NCBI GenBank assembly: GCA_041398245.1
Contig: JAWKVC010000013.1
Span: 1 to 64,000, forward strand
Length of the DNA stretch: 64,000 bases
Direction of reading: 5' to 3'
DNA from: UBA7672 sp041398245
GTDB taxonomy: Bacteria > Pseudomonadota > Alphaproteobacteria > Caulobacterales > Hyphomonadaceae
Shown piece by piece: positions 36,898-46,904 of the stretch; the stretch's first letter is position 1; every line of letters starts with the position of its first letter. The translations under genes were made by a program, and so were the position numbers. Below the pieces are notes generated by a model that worked only from the letters and a program-made list of their open reading frames with translations, ran no database searches and had not been told where the DNA came from.

Positions 36898-37088
36898 TCC
36901 TACCGACAGTGCATTGAGAAGACGCACGCAGACAGCGTCTCCCTCTCGGTCTCTCCCCCGCCCGAAGGCTTTACCGTAAGGAAAGCCGACCGCGCGCCCA
37001 CCTGATTGACCGCTTGCTTCAGTATGCAAGATTGCGCCGCGATAGAGTTGGGGGATTGAGCAGCGACAGGCCGGGAAACAGAAGCGAC

Positions 37089-39177
37089 ATGATCTTGAAA
37101 TCCGGGTGGCGCGTTGCGTCCGTCTTCGCAGCCTTGGCCGCCATGATCGCGGCCTGCTCCGTCATGCCGCAGGAGAACAATGATGAGCGCAGTCCTGCGC
37201 CAATCGCGGATGTTCAGCCCCCCACGGACGGTTGGCCCACGAATGGCGGCGACGCATTCAACCGTCGCTATTCGCCGCTGGACCAGATCAATCGTGATAA
37301 TGTCGGCGGCCTGAAAGCCGTCTGGCGCGCCCGTCTCGATGGCTCTGGCGTCGGGCCGCAATACTCCGGCGAAGCGCAGCCGATCATCTCCGACGGCGTG
37401 GTCTACATCGTCACCGGCGCCGACGACGTCTTCGCCATCGATGTCGAGACCGGCAAACGCCTCTGGAAGTACGAGGCCAACCTCGCCAAGGAGATCGATG
37501 TCATCTGCTGCGGCTGGACAAGTCGCGGGCTGGGTCTCGGCGACGGCAAGATCTTCGTTGGCCAGCTCAACGGCAAACTCGTCGCGCTCGACAAGAAGAC
37601 CGGCAAGATCGTCTGGGAAGTACAGGCCGAACGCTGGCAGGACGGCTACTCGATCACCTCGGCGCCGCTCTATTACGATGGTCTCGTCATCACCGGCTTT
37701 GCCGGCGCGGAGTTCGCGACGCGGGGCCGCGTGAAAGCCTACGACGCCAAGACCGGCGAGCATGTCTGGACTTTCTACACCATACCGGAGCCCGGCCAGC
37801 CCGGCTCCGAATCCTGGCCGAAAGGCTATGAAGGCTGGGACCGTGGCGGCGCAACCGTGTGGAACACGCCGGCGGTCGATCCCGAGCTTGGCCTCATCTA
37901 TTTCGCGACCGGCAATGCCGGCCCGGACCTCAACGGCGCAGTCCGCGCGGGCGACAACCTCTACGCCTCCTCGATTGTCGCGATTGAAGCGAAGACCGGC
38001 AAATACCGCTGGCACTTCCAGGCCGTGCGCCACGACATCTGGGACTACGACCTGCCGACGCCGGTCATCCTGTTCAATGCGGAGATTGACGGAAAGATGC
38101 GCCGCGGCCTCGCGGGCACGGGCAAGACCGGCTGGGTCTATCTGCTCGATCGCGAAACCGGCGAACCATTGATCGGCATCGAGGATCGTCCGGTCCCGCA
38201 GGAGCCGGAACAGGCGACCGCCGCGACCCAGCCGTTCCCCATTGGCGACTCCTACGTCCCGCAGGAACTCGACATTGCGCCGGAAGGATACACGCTGATC
38301 AACAACGGCAGGATCTTCACGCCGTTCGGCAGCGGCGCGCCGGTTCCGATCAAGCCATCCCATCTCGGCGGCGCCAACTGGCCGCCCAGCTCGCTCGATC
38401 CCAAAACAAACCTCTACTATGTCTGCGCCCGTGACGGCACGAGCGTCCTGCGCGGCGCCGATCGAGACTTCGAAGTGCCCGATGCAGGCGACGGCTATAT
38501 CGGCGGTGAATTCGGCATGTCGCCCGTGCCGGCCACTGGCATCTTCGCAGCGCTCGACGTCACGACCAACCGCCTCGTCTGGCGCCAGCGTTGGCCGGAC
38601 ATCTGCTACTCGGGCTCGACCGTCACCGGCGGGGGGCTGGTTTTTGTCGGCCGCAATGACGGCCGCCTTGTCGCACTGGATTCCAGCAACGGCGCCAAGC
38701 TCTGGGAATTCCAGACGGGAGCCGGTATGAACTCCACCGCCAGCGTCTTCGAATACAAGGGCCGCCAGTACGTTGCCGCCTAGTCAGCCGGCAACCTCTT
38801 CGCGCGCTCGGCCAAGGGCGACAGCCTCTGGCTGTTTGCGCTCGACGGTACGCTGGGTCCTGCCAGAACCGGCATCGACGGCCACACGCACCCGCTCGCA
38901 CGGCAGCCAGCGACGGCTCGCATCGAGCACCGGCGAAGTTGCGGATCTGGCGCTTGGCGAAGAGGTCTACCGCACCACCTGCCAGCTCTGTCACGGCGCA
39001 ACCGGCCAGGGTAATAATGGCGGACCCGCCTTTTCCGCAGGCCTCACACCGGAGGGCGTCGCCACGATCGCCCGCGATGGCCGCAACGCAATGCCGGCGT
39101 TCGGCGCGCAATTGTCCGCCAAGGACATTGTTTCGGTCGGCGCCTTTGTGGCCCAGCAGTTCAGCGGAGCAAGATGA
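37089..39177 (+). pseudogene. PQQ-dependent alcohol dehydrogenase with C-terminal cytochrome c, disrupted
   Basis: The gene starts with a lipobox (MIAACS). It encodes the eight-bladed PQQ propeller, with the adjacent-cysteine pair in EIDVICCGW, tryptophan-docking repeats (GKRLWKYEANL, GKIVWEVQ, GKYRWHFQ) and HDIWDYDLP. A TAG at 38781-38783 interrupts YVAA-SAGNLFA. Translation past it stays in frame to about 38860, then the frame changes to give EEVYRTTCQLCHGATGQGN, a haem c site, and a normal ending. One nonsense change plus one frameshift would restore a quinohaemoprotein of about 695 residues. Periplasmic alcohol oxidation is the family role. Confidence 0.82.
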
Positions 39178-39187
39178 GCAGCGGCGG

Positions 39188-39943
39188 CTAGTTCAGGTCG
39201 CGCATCGCCTCCGTCAGCGTCGGGCCGATCTCGTCATGGATGACAAGATCGGCGATCTCGTCCAGCGGCGTCGGCTCGCGGTTGACGATCACAAGCCGCG
39301 CGCCATTTCGCTTGGCCTTGGCCGGGAACAGCGCCGCCGGCGTCACCACGAGCGAGGAGCCCAGCACAAGGAACAGATCCGACAGGTGCGTCTCTTCCTC
39401 GGCGCGGATCATCGGCGCTTCCGGCATCTGCTGACCGAACGAAATGGTCGCCGTCTTCAACAGCCCGCCGCACGCCTTGCACGTCGGTATCGCGCCCATG
39501 TCCATGAAGACGGGGCGCAGCTCGTCCAGCTCATGCCGCAGGTCGCACGCGAGGCATTTCGCGTAGCTGGCGTTGCCGTGCAGCTCGATCACCTGTCCTT
39601 CCGGCACGCCGGAAGCCTGGTGCAGATTGTCCACATTCTGCGTGATCACGCTTGATGCGCGTCCGCTCGCGATCAGGCGTGAAACGGCGTAGTGGCCGGC
39701 ATTGGGTTGCTTGCCGACCCAGCCAGCCGCGCCGCTGAACACGCGCGTCCACGCCTCGCGGCGGCGAGCCTCGCTGCTCACGAAATCCTGGAAGTAGATC
39801 GGCTTCATCTTGGTCCAGACGCCGCCCGGCGAGCGGAAATCCGGAATGCCGGACTCCGTCGATATGCCGGCCCCGGTGAACACGACGATGCGCGTCGCCA
39901 TGCCGAGCTGGTCGCCAAGTATTTGCGCGGCTGGACCTGCCAT
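39188..39943 (-). CDS. cobB: Sir2-family NAD-dependent protein deacylase
   Basis: About 251 residues. RIVVFTGAGISTESGIPDFRS is the NAD-binding signature. TQNVDNLHQASG and ELHGNA (catalytic His) follow. CLAC and CKAC form the structural zinc site, and VLGSSLVVTPAA closes the NAD pocket. It removes acyl groups from lysines, releasing nicotinamide and O-acyl-ADP-ribose. The start is uncertain: an ATG at 39901 begins just before the signature; the ATG at 39943 includes the helix (AQILGDQLG) usually found there and is preferred. Confidence 0.93.
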   Translation of the reverse strand: MAGPAAQILGDQLGMATRIVVFTGAGISTESGIPDFRSPGGVWTKMKPIYFQDFVSSEARRREAWTRVFSGAAGWVGKQPNAGHYAVSRLIASGRASSVITQNVDNLHQASGVPEGQVIELHGNASYAKCLACDLRHELDELRPVFMDMGAIPTCKACGGLLKTATISFGQQMPEAPMIRAEEETHLSDLFLVLGSSLVVTPAALFPAKAKRNGARLVIVNREPTPLDEIADLVIHDEIGPTLTEAMRDLN

Positions 39944-40098
39944 CCGGCGACCATGCGCAAAACGAAGGGCATGGCAAGCGTCGCCCGACGCATTCGGCGC
40001 GTGTGCGCCGGATATATGGACAAGGCTGACGCCCGCGCCTAGCGTGCGACCAGTCCGCTGCGGCGTTCTCTGGCGGCGGACCGGGGACAAGCAACGTC

Positions 40099-40743
40099 AT
40101 GTCTAGGACACTCAGGATGGCTGTGGTCGCCCTCTTCATGGCGGCGACTTCCGGCCTTGCGCCTGGCGGCCTCGCGCAACCTGCGACGCCGGATTTCGGC
40201 GACGATGACAGCACCTGGTCGAACGATGGCGAATGCGACGACAAGCGCTTTGCCGGGCCAGGCATGACCAACACGCCCCTGCTCGATGAAGATGTCCTCC
40301 ACGACGCTACGGACTGCCGCGACGCGTGGCGGGCGGGCGACCTCCATCTCGCCACCGATGTCACATTCGACAATGACGACATGCCCAACTTCGGCGACGA
40401 TGACAGCGACTGGGCGTTCGATGACGAATGCGATGACAAGCGCTTTGTCGGCCCCGGCATGACTGACACGCCCCTTCTGGACGAGGATGTCGGTCACGAC
40501 GCCACCGACTGCCGTAACGGCTGGGAAGCCGGCGAGCTGCGCTTTATCGGCGGCGACGCCCGCCGCGGCGACATGCCGGACTTCGGCGACGACGACGGCG
40601 AATGGTCATTCGACGACGAGTGCGATGATCCGCGTTTCGTCGGCCCCGGCATGACCGATACACCCCTGTTGCGCGAGGACATGTACCATGACGCAACGGA
40701 CTGCCGCTCGGCGTGGCTCGAAGGCGAGATCGAACTCCGCTAG
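40099..40743 (+). CDS. secreted protein with three Asp/Cys-rich repeats
   Basis: A 214-residue protein with a signal peptide ending near GLAQ. Three repeats follow (about 31-95, 96-159 and 160-214), each reading P-(D/N)-FGDDD-x2-W-x2-D-x-ECDD-x-RF-x-GPGMT-x-TPLL-x-ED-x2-HDATDCR-x2-W-x2-G. Each repeat has exactly two cysteines (in ECDD and TDCR), likely one disulfide per unit. The dense acidic side chains suggest calcium or another cation. I recall single copies of this unit attached to secreted proteins, including proteases, of related bacteria, but cannot verify that here. It is divergent from the sirtuin gene. Function unknown. Confidence 0.8.
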   Translation: MSRTLRMAVVALFMAATSGLAPGGLAQPATPDFGDDDSTWSNDGECDDKRFAGPGMTNTPLLDEDVLHDATDCRDAWRAGDLHLATDVTFDNDDMPNFGDDDSDWAFDDECDDKRFVGPGMTDTPLLDEDVGHDATDCRNGWEAGELRFIGGDARRGDMPDFGDDDGEWSFDDECDDPRFVGPGMTDTPLLREDMYHDATDCRSAWLEGEIELR

Positions 40744-40907
40744 CCCGCGCGCGGATTCTCCAAGCGATTCAACGTCCACGCCATCAGCGCAAAACTGATT
40801 CGCTTTCTGTGGATTTCTGCGCCACAGTTATTCACACGAGGTGAGAAAAAGCTGCCCCACAAGAAGGGCGCTTGTTTGTTGTGGGGACTATCGGGGGTGA
40901 CCGCGCC

Positions 40908-41144
40908 ATGACGACGTTTGGCGACCTTATCAATACTCACAGGCTTATCCTCTGCTGCTGTGATGACTGCGGCAGTGAAACGCCGATGGACCCCAGCCTG
41001 TCCGTGCGACGTTTCGGGCGCGCAGCCGATGTCGACATTCTGAGGGAGGATGCGGCCTGCCCGGTCTGCGGCTCCGCCGATGTGGAGTTTCACACCCATT
41101 CGCCTGCGTCCTCGACGCATGAGAGACGCGCAACGCCCGGCTAG
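40908..41144 (+). CDS. small cysteine-rich protein
   Basis: A 78-residue protein with an N-terminal CCCDDC cluster (RLILCCCDDCGSE) and a second CPVC pair (AACPVCGSADVEFH), arranged like a zinc ribbon or metal-binding knuckle. The ATG at 40908 is chosen; a GTG at 40872 is in frame. A TonB-like or membrane segment is absent, so it is probably cytosolic. Coding is supported by the spaced cysteines, but the family is not recognised. Confidence 0.5.
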   Translation: MTTFGDLINTHRLILCCCDDCGSETPMDPSLSVRRFGRAADVDILREDAACPVCGSADVEFHTHSPASSTHERRATPG

Positions 41145-41224
41145 GCGCGCTTGCACGGCTGTTGGCGCGGTCCTATCCCTCAACGGCACGACGACAAGAC
41201 AACAAACAGGGCGAGGAAACGCGC

Positions 41225-42023
41225 ATGGCCGACCTTCTTGAATCCATCGAGGACGGCGTCGCCGTTCTTACGCTCAACCGTCCCGAAGCCCGCAACGCCC
41301 TGTCCCAGCCCATGCTGGCTGGCCTGCTCGAAGCGCTGCCGCGTCTGGCCGCCGACCCGAATGTCGGCGCGGTTGTCATCACAGGCGCCGGCGGCGCAAC
41401 CTACTGCGCAGGCGGCGATGTGAAGACTTCGCCGCCAATGAGGGCGGCGCGAACCATGGCCGCTCGCGGAGCAGGCCGCCTACGCGCTGCGCCAGAGCAT
41501 GGAAGTCTCGCGCTGGCTGCACGACATGCCGAAGATCACCATCGCCGCCATCCCCGGCGCAGCAGCTGGCGCCGGCCTTTCCATCGCGCTGGCATGCGAC
41601 TTCCGCATCGCCGCCAGGACCGCGAAGATCACGACGGCCTTTGCAAAAGTCGGCCTGTCGGGGGATTTCGGCGGCACCTATTTCCTGTCGCAACTCGTCG
41701 GCGTCGCGAAAGCCAAGGAGCTCTACCTCCTGTCCGATGTGATCCTGGGCGAGGAAGCCGAGCGTCTCGGCATCGTCAATCGCGCCGTTGATCCGGCTGA
41801 CCTGACCAGCGAGACCATGGCGTTGGCGAAGCGCTTCGCCGATGGCCCGCGCATCACGCTCGGCCTCATGAAGAAGAACCTCAACACGGCCGAACGCGGC
41901 GATCTCGCGCTCTCCTTCGACACCGAGGCGCTGAACCACTCCCGCACGGCCCAGACAGCTGACCATGCCGAGGCAGCCAAGGCCTTCGTCGAGAAGCGCG
42001 CGCCGGTGTTCAAGGGACGCTGA
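41225..42023 (+). pseudogene. enoyl-CoA hydratase/isomerase interrupted by two frameshifts
   Basis: The N-terminus (DGVAVLTLNRPEARNALSQPM, ATYCAGGDVK) and the C-terminal two-thirds (IPGAAAGAGLSIALACDFRI, AFAKVGLSGDFGGTYFLSQLVG) are a typical crotonase. The frame is lost twice between about 41424 and 41476. A short middle piece DFAANEGGANHGRS lies in a third frame. Each switch equals one missing base. Restored, it would have about 266 residues and hydrate enoyl-CoA in fatty or aromatic acid breakdown. The ABC gene starts ten bases after the stop. Confidence 0.82.
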
Positions 42024-42032
42024 CGCCGCCAC

Positions 42033-42928
<896 letters not shown>

Positions 42929-42932
<4 letters not shown>

Positions 42933-43747
42933 TCGCCAACGCGCTCGGCGCCGAGCTCTACAAACTGTCGCGCAACACCTGGTCGCTGTTCTGGGCGTTC
43001 GGCTTCATGCCCGTGTTCGCGCTGGCGAGCGGCCTGCTGGAACAGGCCTACACGCATTTCACCGCCGGCGATCTCATCCCCTACGCCTCGCCCCTGTGGG
43101 AGAGTTTCAGCGGATTCGCCACTTTCTCTGTCTCGATCTTCCAGATCTGCGGCATCGCAGGCGCCGCCATCATCTTTGCGGGCGAATATCGCTGGGAGAC
43201 ATGGCGCGCGATGCTTACGCGCAATGATCGTCTTCCGGTCATGCTGGCGAAGCTTCTCACCTTCGCGCTCGCGATCACCGTTTCGCTTGTCCTGTGCGCG
43301 CTGGCCCGCTTCATCGTCGGCCTGGTCGATGCCGCCCTCACACATGACGCAAGCTGGCCGCGCGCGGACGCCGGCGGCATTGCCCTTGGCCACCTCCTCG
43401 CCTTTACGGCGACCTTCATGCAGATGATGGTGACCGCCAGTTTCGTCATGCTTGTTTCGGTCATCACACGGACCATGACGGCCGGCATCGTCGCGACGCT
43501 TCTTGTCCTCTTCGCCTGCGAGATCGCGTCGATCCGCGGCAATGCCGGCGGCGATCCCATCTGGGTGCTGTTCCCCAACATCGCGGCCGAAGGCATCCGT
43601 CAGGCCGGCCGCGCGACCATGGGCGACCCCGACACCCTGTTGTCAGCGTTTGCCATGCCGGGCGCGGCGGCGCTGGTCATGTGGTTCGTTCTGCTAACGA
43701 CGGCTGCCTTGACCCTGTTTCTGCGGCAAGATCTTTCGCGGGAATAG
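42929..43747 (+). CDS. ABC-2 type permease
   Basis: A 272-residue integral membrane protein with about six helices (e.g. WSLFWAFGFMPVFALASG, FQICGIAGAAIIFAGEY, LLTFALAITVSLVLCALARF, MQMMVTASFVMLVSVIT, LLVLFACEIASI). The GEYRWETWRAMLTRN segment is the coupling loop of the ABC-2/BcrB type. It is translationally coupled to the ATPase. Heterodimeric or homodimeric export is expected. Confidence 0.87.
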
Positions 43748-43829
43748 CAGGCGCCTTTCACGGTGGCGATTAACCGGACATCGCGCTATGCGGTGCGCAA
43801 ACAGACCCGGCGTGGTGAGGAAACCAGCA

Positions 43830-45246
43830 ATGTCAAAACGTCTGGCCGCTCTTTGCGGGATTGTTCTTGCGATCGCGATGGCAGCGCCCGCGTCCGCGCA
43901 GATCATCCTTGGCGGAGAACCCGTGACGACGCCGGGCGAACCCGCGCCAGTTGCGCTGACCTTCCCTGTCGATGCCGACGCCGCCGGCTACAGCCCGGTC
44001 AGCGTCGCCGCACCCGCCTTCTCTGGCGCCAGCGAAGCTGAGGCGGACCTCGCCGCAAAGATCGCCGGGGTCGTGCGCGATGATCTGGCCTCCATCGGCA
44101 TCTTCACCGCGCCCGACAGCGCCGCCATCTCGACCTTCTCCGCCGACATCGCCGCCCTTCCCGGCTGGATGGACTGGATCGGCGCCGGCGTCGGCGCGCT
44201 GGTCGTCGGCAAGACCATCATCGGCGCGGACGACTCGCTCACCGTCCAGTTCCGCCTCTACGACATCGCCGCCCGCAAACAGGTCGTCGGCTCGCAGTAT
44301 CGCCTGCCTGCAACCGACCAGTGGCGCCGCGCCGCGCACAAGGTGGCTGATGAAGTGCTGGTCGCGCTTGTCGGCGGCAAGGGCGGGTTCGACAGCCGGA
44401 TCGCCTATGTCGCCGATACTGGCGCCACGCCTTCGCCCAGGCGTCGTCACCGCGAACGCCGCCGAACGGGAAACGCTTCTGCCCAACGCCGCCGGGCTCG
44501 AAGCGCCGCGCGTTGCACCGGACAATTCGGGCCTTGTCTATTCAGCCAACGCGCCGGTTCCCGGCAAGCCGAACCAGGCGCAACGCACAACGATCCTCTA
44601 CGATCTCGCTTCGGGTCAGCGCCAGCCGCTGACCACGCAGAGCCAGCCGAACGCCGACACGCGCTATTCCGCTGACAGCGCGTCGCTGGTCTACAGCCGC
44701 AAGCAGGGCGCCAACACCGACATCTACAAGATGTCCCTCGCCACACGCGCTGAAACGCGCCTGACAGACGACAAGGCCGTCGACGAACAGCCCGCCCTGT
44801 CGCCGGACGGAACGCGCTTCGCCTTCGTGTCCGATCGCGGCGCCGGTCAGGGCGTCTATGTCGCCCGCGTCGATGGCGCGCCGCTCCGTTGCGCCGATGG
44901 CAGCGAAGCAAAGGCCTGCAAGCTCACCACAACAACGGGCGATCACGAAGGCCCGGTCTGGTCGCCGCGCGGGGACTGGATCGCCTATGCACGCGTTGTC
45001 GGCGAAGACGCCGCCATCCATCTGGTGCGCCCCGACGGATCAGAAACGCGCGCGCTCACCACGCCCGGCAAGAACGTCCTCGATCTGCACCCCACCTGGT
45101 CGCCCGAAGGCCGCCGCATCGCGTTCTATCGCGTCGCCGGCTCGAACTCGGCGCTGCATGTCGTGCCGCTTTCCGGCGGCGCGCCGCGCAAGCTCGGCCT
45201 CTCCGGCGACTCCTACGAACCCGACTGGGGCCCCAAGCTTCCCTGA
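43830..45246 (+). pseudogene. TolB-like WD40/PD40 repeat protein interrupted by a frameshift
   Basis: A signal peptide (KRLAALCGIVLAIAMAAPASAQ) and the TolB N-terminal domain (VVGKTIIGADDSLTVQFRLYDI, GGFDSRIAYVADTGA) are followed by PD40 propeller repeats (PNAAGLEAPRVAPDNSGLVYSA, ADSASLVYSRKQG, LSPDGTRFAFVSDRGAGQ, DLHPTWSPEGRRIAFYR). The two parts lie in different frames, joined near 44430. The segment between them is not recognisable, so a small loss may accompany the shift. Intact it would be about 470 residues. No tolQRA-pal genes lie alongside, so it may be a TolB paralogue. Confidence 0.75.
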
Positions 45247-45323
45247 TCCGGCTTGCACTTGACCGAGAGCAAGTACTGTTGATCTTCGGTGCGCCAGTCT
45301 GGCTGTATCGAGGAGACCGACCC

Positions 45324-45695
45324 ATGCGCATGTCCCACGCCATTCTTGCCGCCCTGGCGCTAACGGCGTGCACGACTGAACCGCCCGGCCCGCTGCAGAT
45401 GGGCGATCCCGAGGTCGGCCATCAGGTCGCCAAGGATCTGTGCTCGGATTGTCATGCGGTCGAGCGCACGGGCGACAGCCGCAATCCCGCCGCGCCGCCG
45501 CTACGCACCGTGCTGGCCGGCTATCCGCCGGAATGGCTGGCGACCGACCTGCACGACGGCCGCACCATCGCGCTGCGCAAGATGCCGACCTTCCACTTCG
45601 GCGAAGGCCATGAGTACGACCTCGTCGCCTATCTCATCCAGATCCAGGATGTGCCGGCGCCCCGCCCCAATCTCGGGCCGCAGGGTCAGCCCTGA
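45324..45695 (+). CDS. lipoprotein c-type cytochrome
   Basis: A 123-residue protein with lipobox LTAC (residues 13-16) and one haem c attachment site CSDCH (40-44). MPTFHFGEGH provides a likely axial methionine and a histidine. The mature domain is a small class I cytochrome anchored to the membrane from the periplasm. It could accept electrons from a periplasmic dehydrogenase. The preceding gene is the disrupted TolB-like gene. Confidence 0.85.
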   Translation: MRMSHAILAALALTACTTEPPGPLQMGDPEVGHQVAKDLCSDCHAVERTGDSRNPAAPPLRTVLAGYPPEWLATDLHDGRTIALRKMPTFHFGEGHEYDLVAYLIQIQDVPAPRPNLGPQGQP

Positions 45696-45705
45696 GACTC
45701 ACCGG

Positions 45706-46059
45706 CTAGAACAGTCCGTGATTTGAATCGCCTGCATCCGGCCCTCCTGGGGAGGCGCCCATCGCAGACGATTGCGATGCCGGCGCTGCAAACGGGTCGA
45801 CAGTGCGCGGCGGCGGGGCCAGCGACCGCCCGCTCTCGGCAATATCCTGCAACCGCGCATCGATGCTGCAGAGCATGTAGGTGACGCTGCCGAACATGAT
45901 GGTCATGCCGCCCGGCGTCAGCGCGCCGATCCACGTCGACACCATGTCCTGGAAGCTGGAGTAGTAGCTGTTCTCGAGAAGCTGCGGGATGACCAGAATG
46001 ATCATCGCAATGCCGAGACCAACGAAGCAGGCGGCGACGATCCCGAGAAACACCCTCAT
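45706..46059 (-). CDS. small two-helix membrane protein
   Basis: A 117-residue protein with hydrophobic helices at about 3-25 (VFLGIVAACFVGLGIAMIILVIP) and 46-66 (IGALTPGGMTIMFGSVTYML), then a disordered Pro/Ala/Ser tail. The start at 46059 is 18 bp from a perfect palindrome (46078-46095) that may be its operator. No family recognised. Confidence 0.65.
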   Translation of the reverse strand: MRVFLGIVAACFVGLGIAMIILVIPQLLENSYYSSFQDMVSTWIGALTPGGMTIMFGSVTYMLCSIDARLQDIAESGRSLAPPPRTVDPFAAPASQSSAMGASPGGPDAGDSNHGLF

Positions 46060-46418
46060 TTGAAGTCCCCCTCGAACGTCCTGTCCGGACAGGACAAGCC
46101 TAACAGCGGCCAGCCGCGGGACAATCAGGACTGGAATTCGCTATTCGCCCTGAACTATAACGATGATCAGCTTCCCGTCGCGTCCGTGAGAACGGTTCGC
46201 AACGACATTGGCTCTCCGAGCCGGAACTCGCGCAAGCGTGTAGCGCTGCGGGCGAAATTGGCCTGAGCGTTCGCTCACCTGTCATTGGCGTTCACCAACT
46301 CCCGCGTTATTGAATCATTCAAGGCGCGCCCGGCATCGCATGGGCGTGTGCGTCGCGGGTTAGAAAAAGGGCGGAGGAGCCGGGACATCATTCCTGGAAC
46401 ACGCCCGCGGAGCTCCAA
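46060..46418. other. intergenic region, no gene seen
   Basis: The 359 bp between the divergent membrane-protein gene and iorA contain the palindrome at 46078-46095. The possible reading frames here lack homology, codon character or a ribosome-binding site. Promoters for both flanking genes must lie here; I cannot name them. Confidence 0.6.
46078..46095. promoter_or_regulatory. 18-bp perfect palindrome
   Basis: GTCCTGTCC|GGACAGGAC lies just upstream of the membrane-protein gene ending at 45706. With no spacer and no T-run it is more operator-like than terminator-like. Confidence 0.5.
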
Positions 46419-46901
46419 ATGGCAACCTACACAATCAACGTGAACGGAAAGACCGAGACGGTAGAAGCCGATCCGGCCATGCCCCTTCTCTGGGTGTTGC
46501 GGGACAAGCTGGACCTGAAAGGCACCAAGTTCGGCTGCGGCATCGCCATGTGCGGCGCCTGCACCGTGCATCTCGACGGCAAGGTGACGCGCGCTTGCGT
46601 AACGCCGGTTTCAGCGGTCGGCGCACAGCGTGTCACGACCATCGAGGCGATCGGCGAAACCAAAGCCGGACAGGCGGTCCAGAAAGCCTGGCTCGACGTG
46701 GACGTCATGCAGTGCGGCTACTGCCAGGCTGGTCAGGTGATGGCCGCCACTGCCCTGCTGAGCGCCAACCCGGCCCCGTCCGACAAGGACATCGACACGG
46801 CCATGCAGGGCAATCTCTGCCGCTGCGGCACCTACAAGCGCATCCGCGAGGCGATCAAGACCGCCGCGGGCGTCGACACCAAAGACATGCGGGAGGTCTG
46901 A
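46419..46901 (+). CDS. iorA: 2Fe-2S subunit of a molybdopterin oxidoreductase (IorA type)
   Basis: A 160-residue electron-transfer subunit with two [2Fe-2S] clusters. The plant-type cluster is built by Cys40, 45, 48 and 60 (FGCGIAMCGACTVHLDG, TRAC) and the second by Cys99, 102, 134 and 136 (QCGYCQAG, NLCRCGTY). This is the small-subunit layout of isoquinoline 1-oxidoreductase and periplasmic aldehyde dehydrogenases. It has no signal peptide and would be exported with the Tat-targeted large subunit. Four bases separate it from that gene. Symbol given by family. Confidence 0.93.
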   Translation: MATYTINVNGKTETVEADPAMPLLWVLRDKLDLKGTKFGCGIAMCGACTVHLDGKVTRACVTPVSAVGAQRVTTIEAIGETKAGQAVQKAWLDVDVMQCGYCQAGQVMAATALLSANPAPSDKDIDTAMQGNLCRCGTYKRIREAIKTAAGVDTKDMREV

Positions 46902-46904
46902 TCC

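Noticed and set aside
38781..38783. TAG as a recoded sense codon (pyrrolysine or selenocysteine-like)
   Set aside because: TAG recoding is not expected in this lineage, the gene carries an additional frameshift, and a single-base change from a tyrosine codon explains it.
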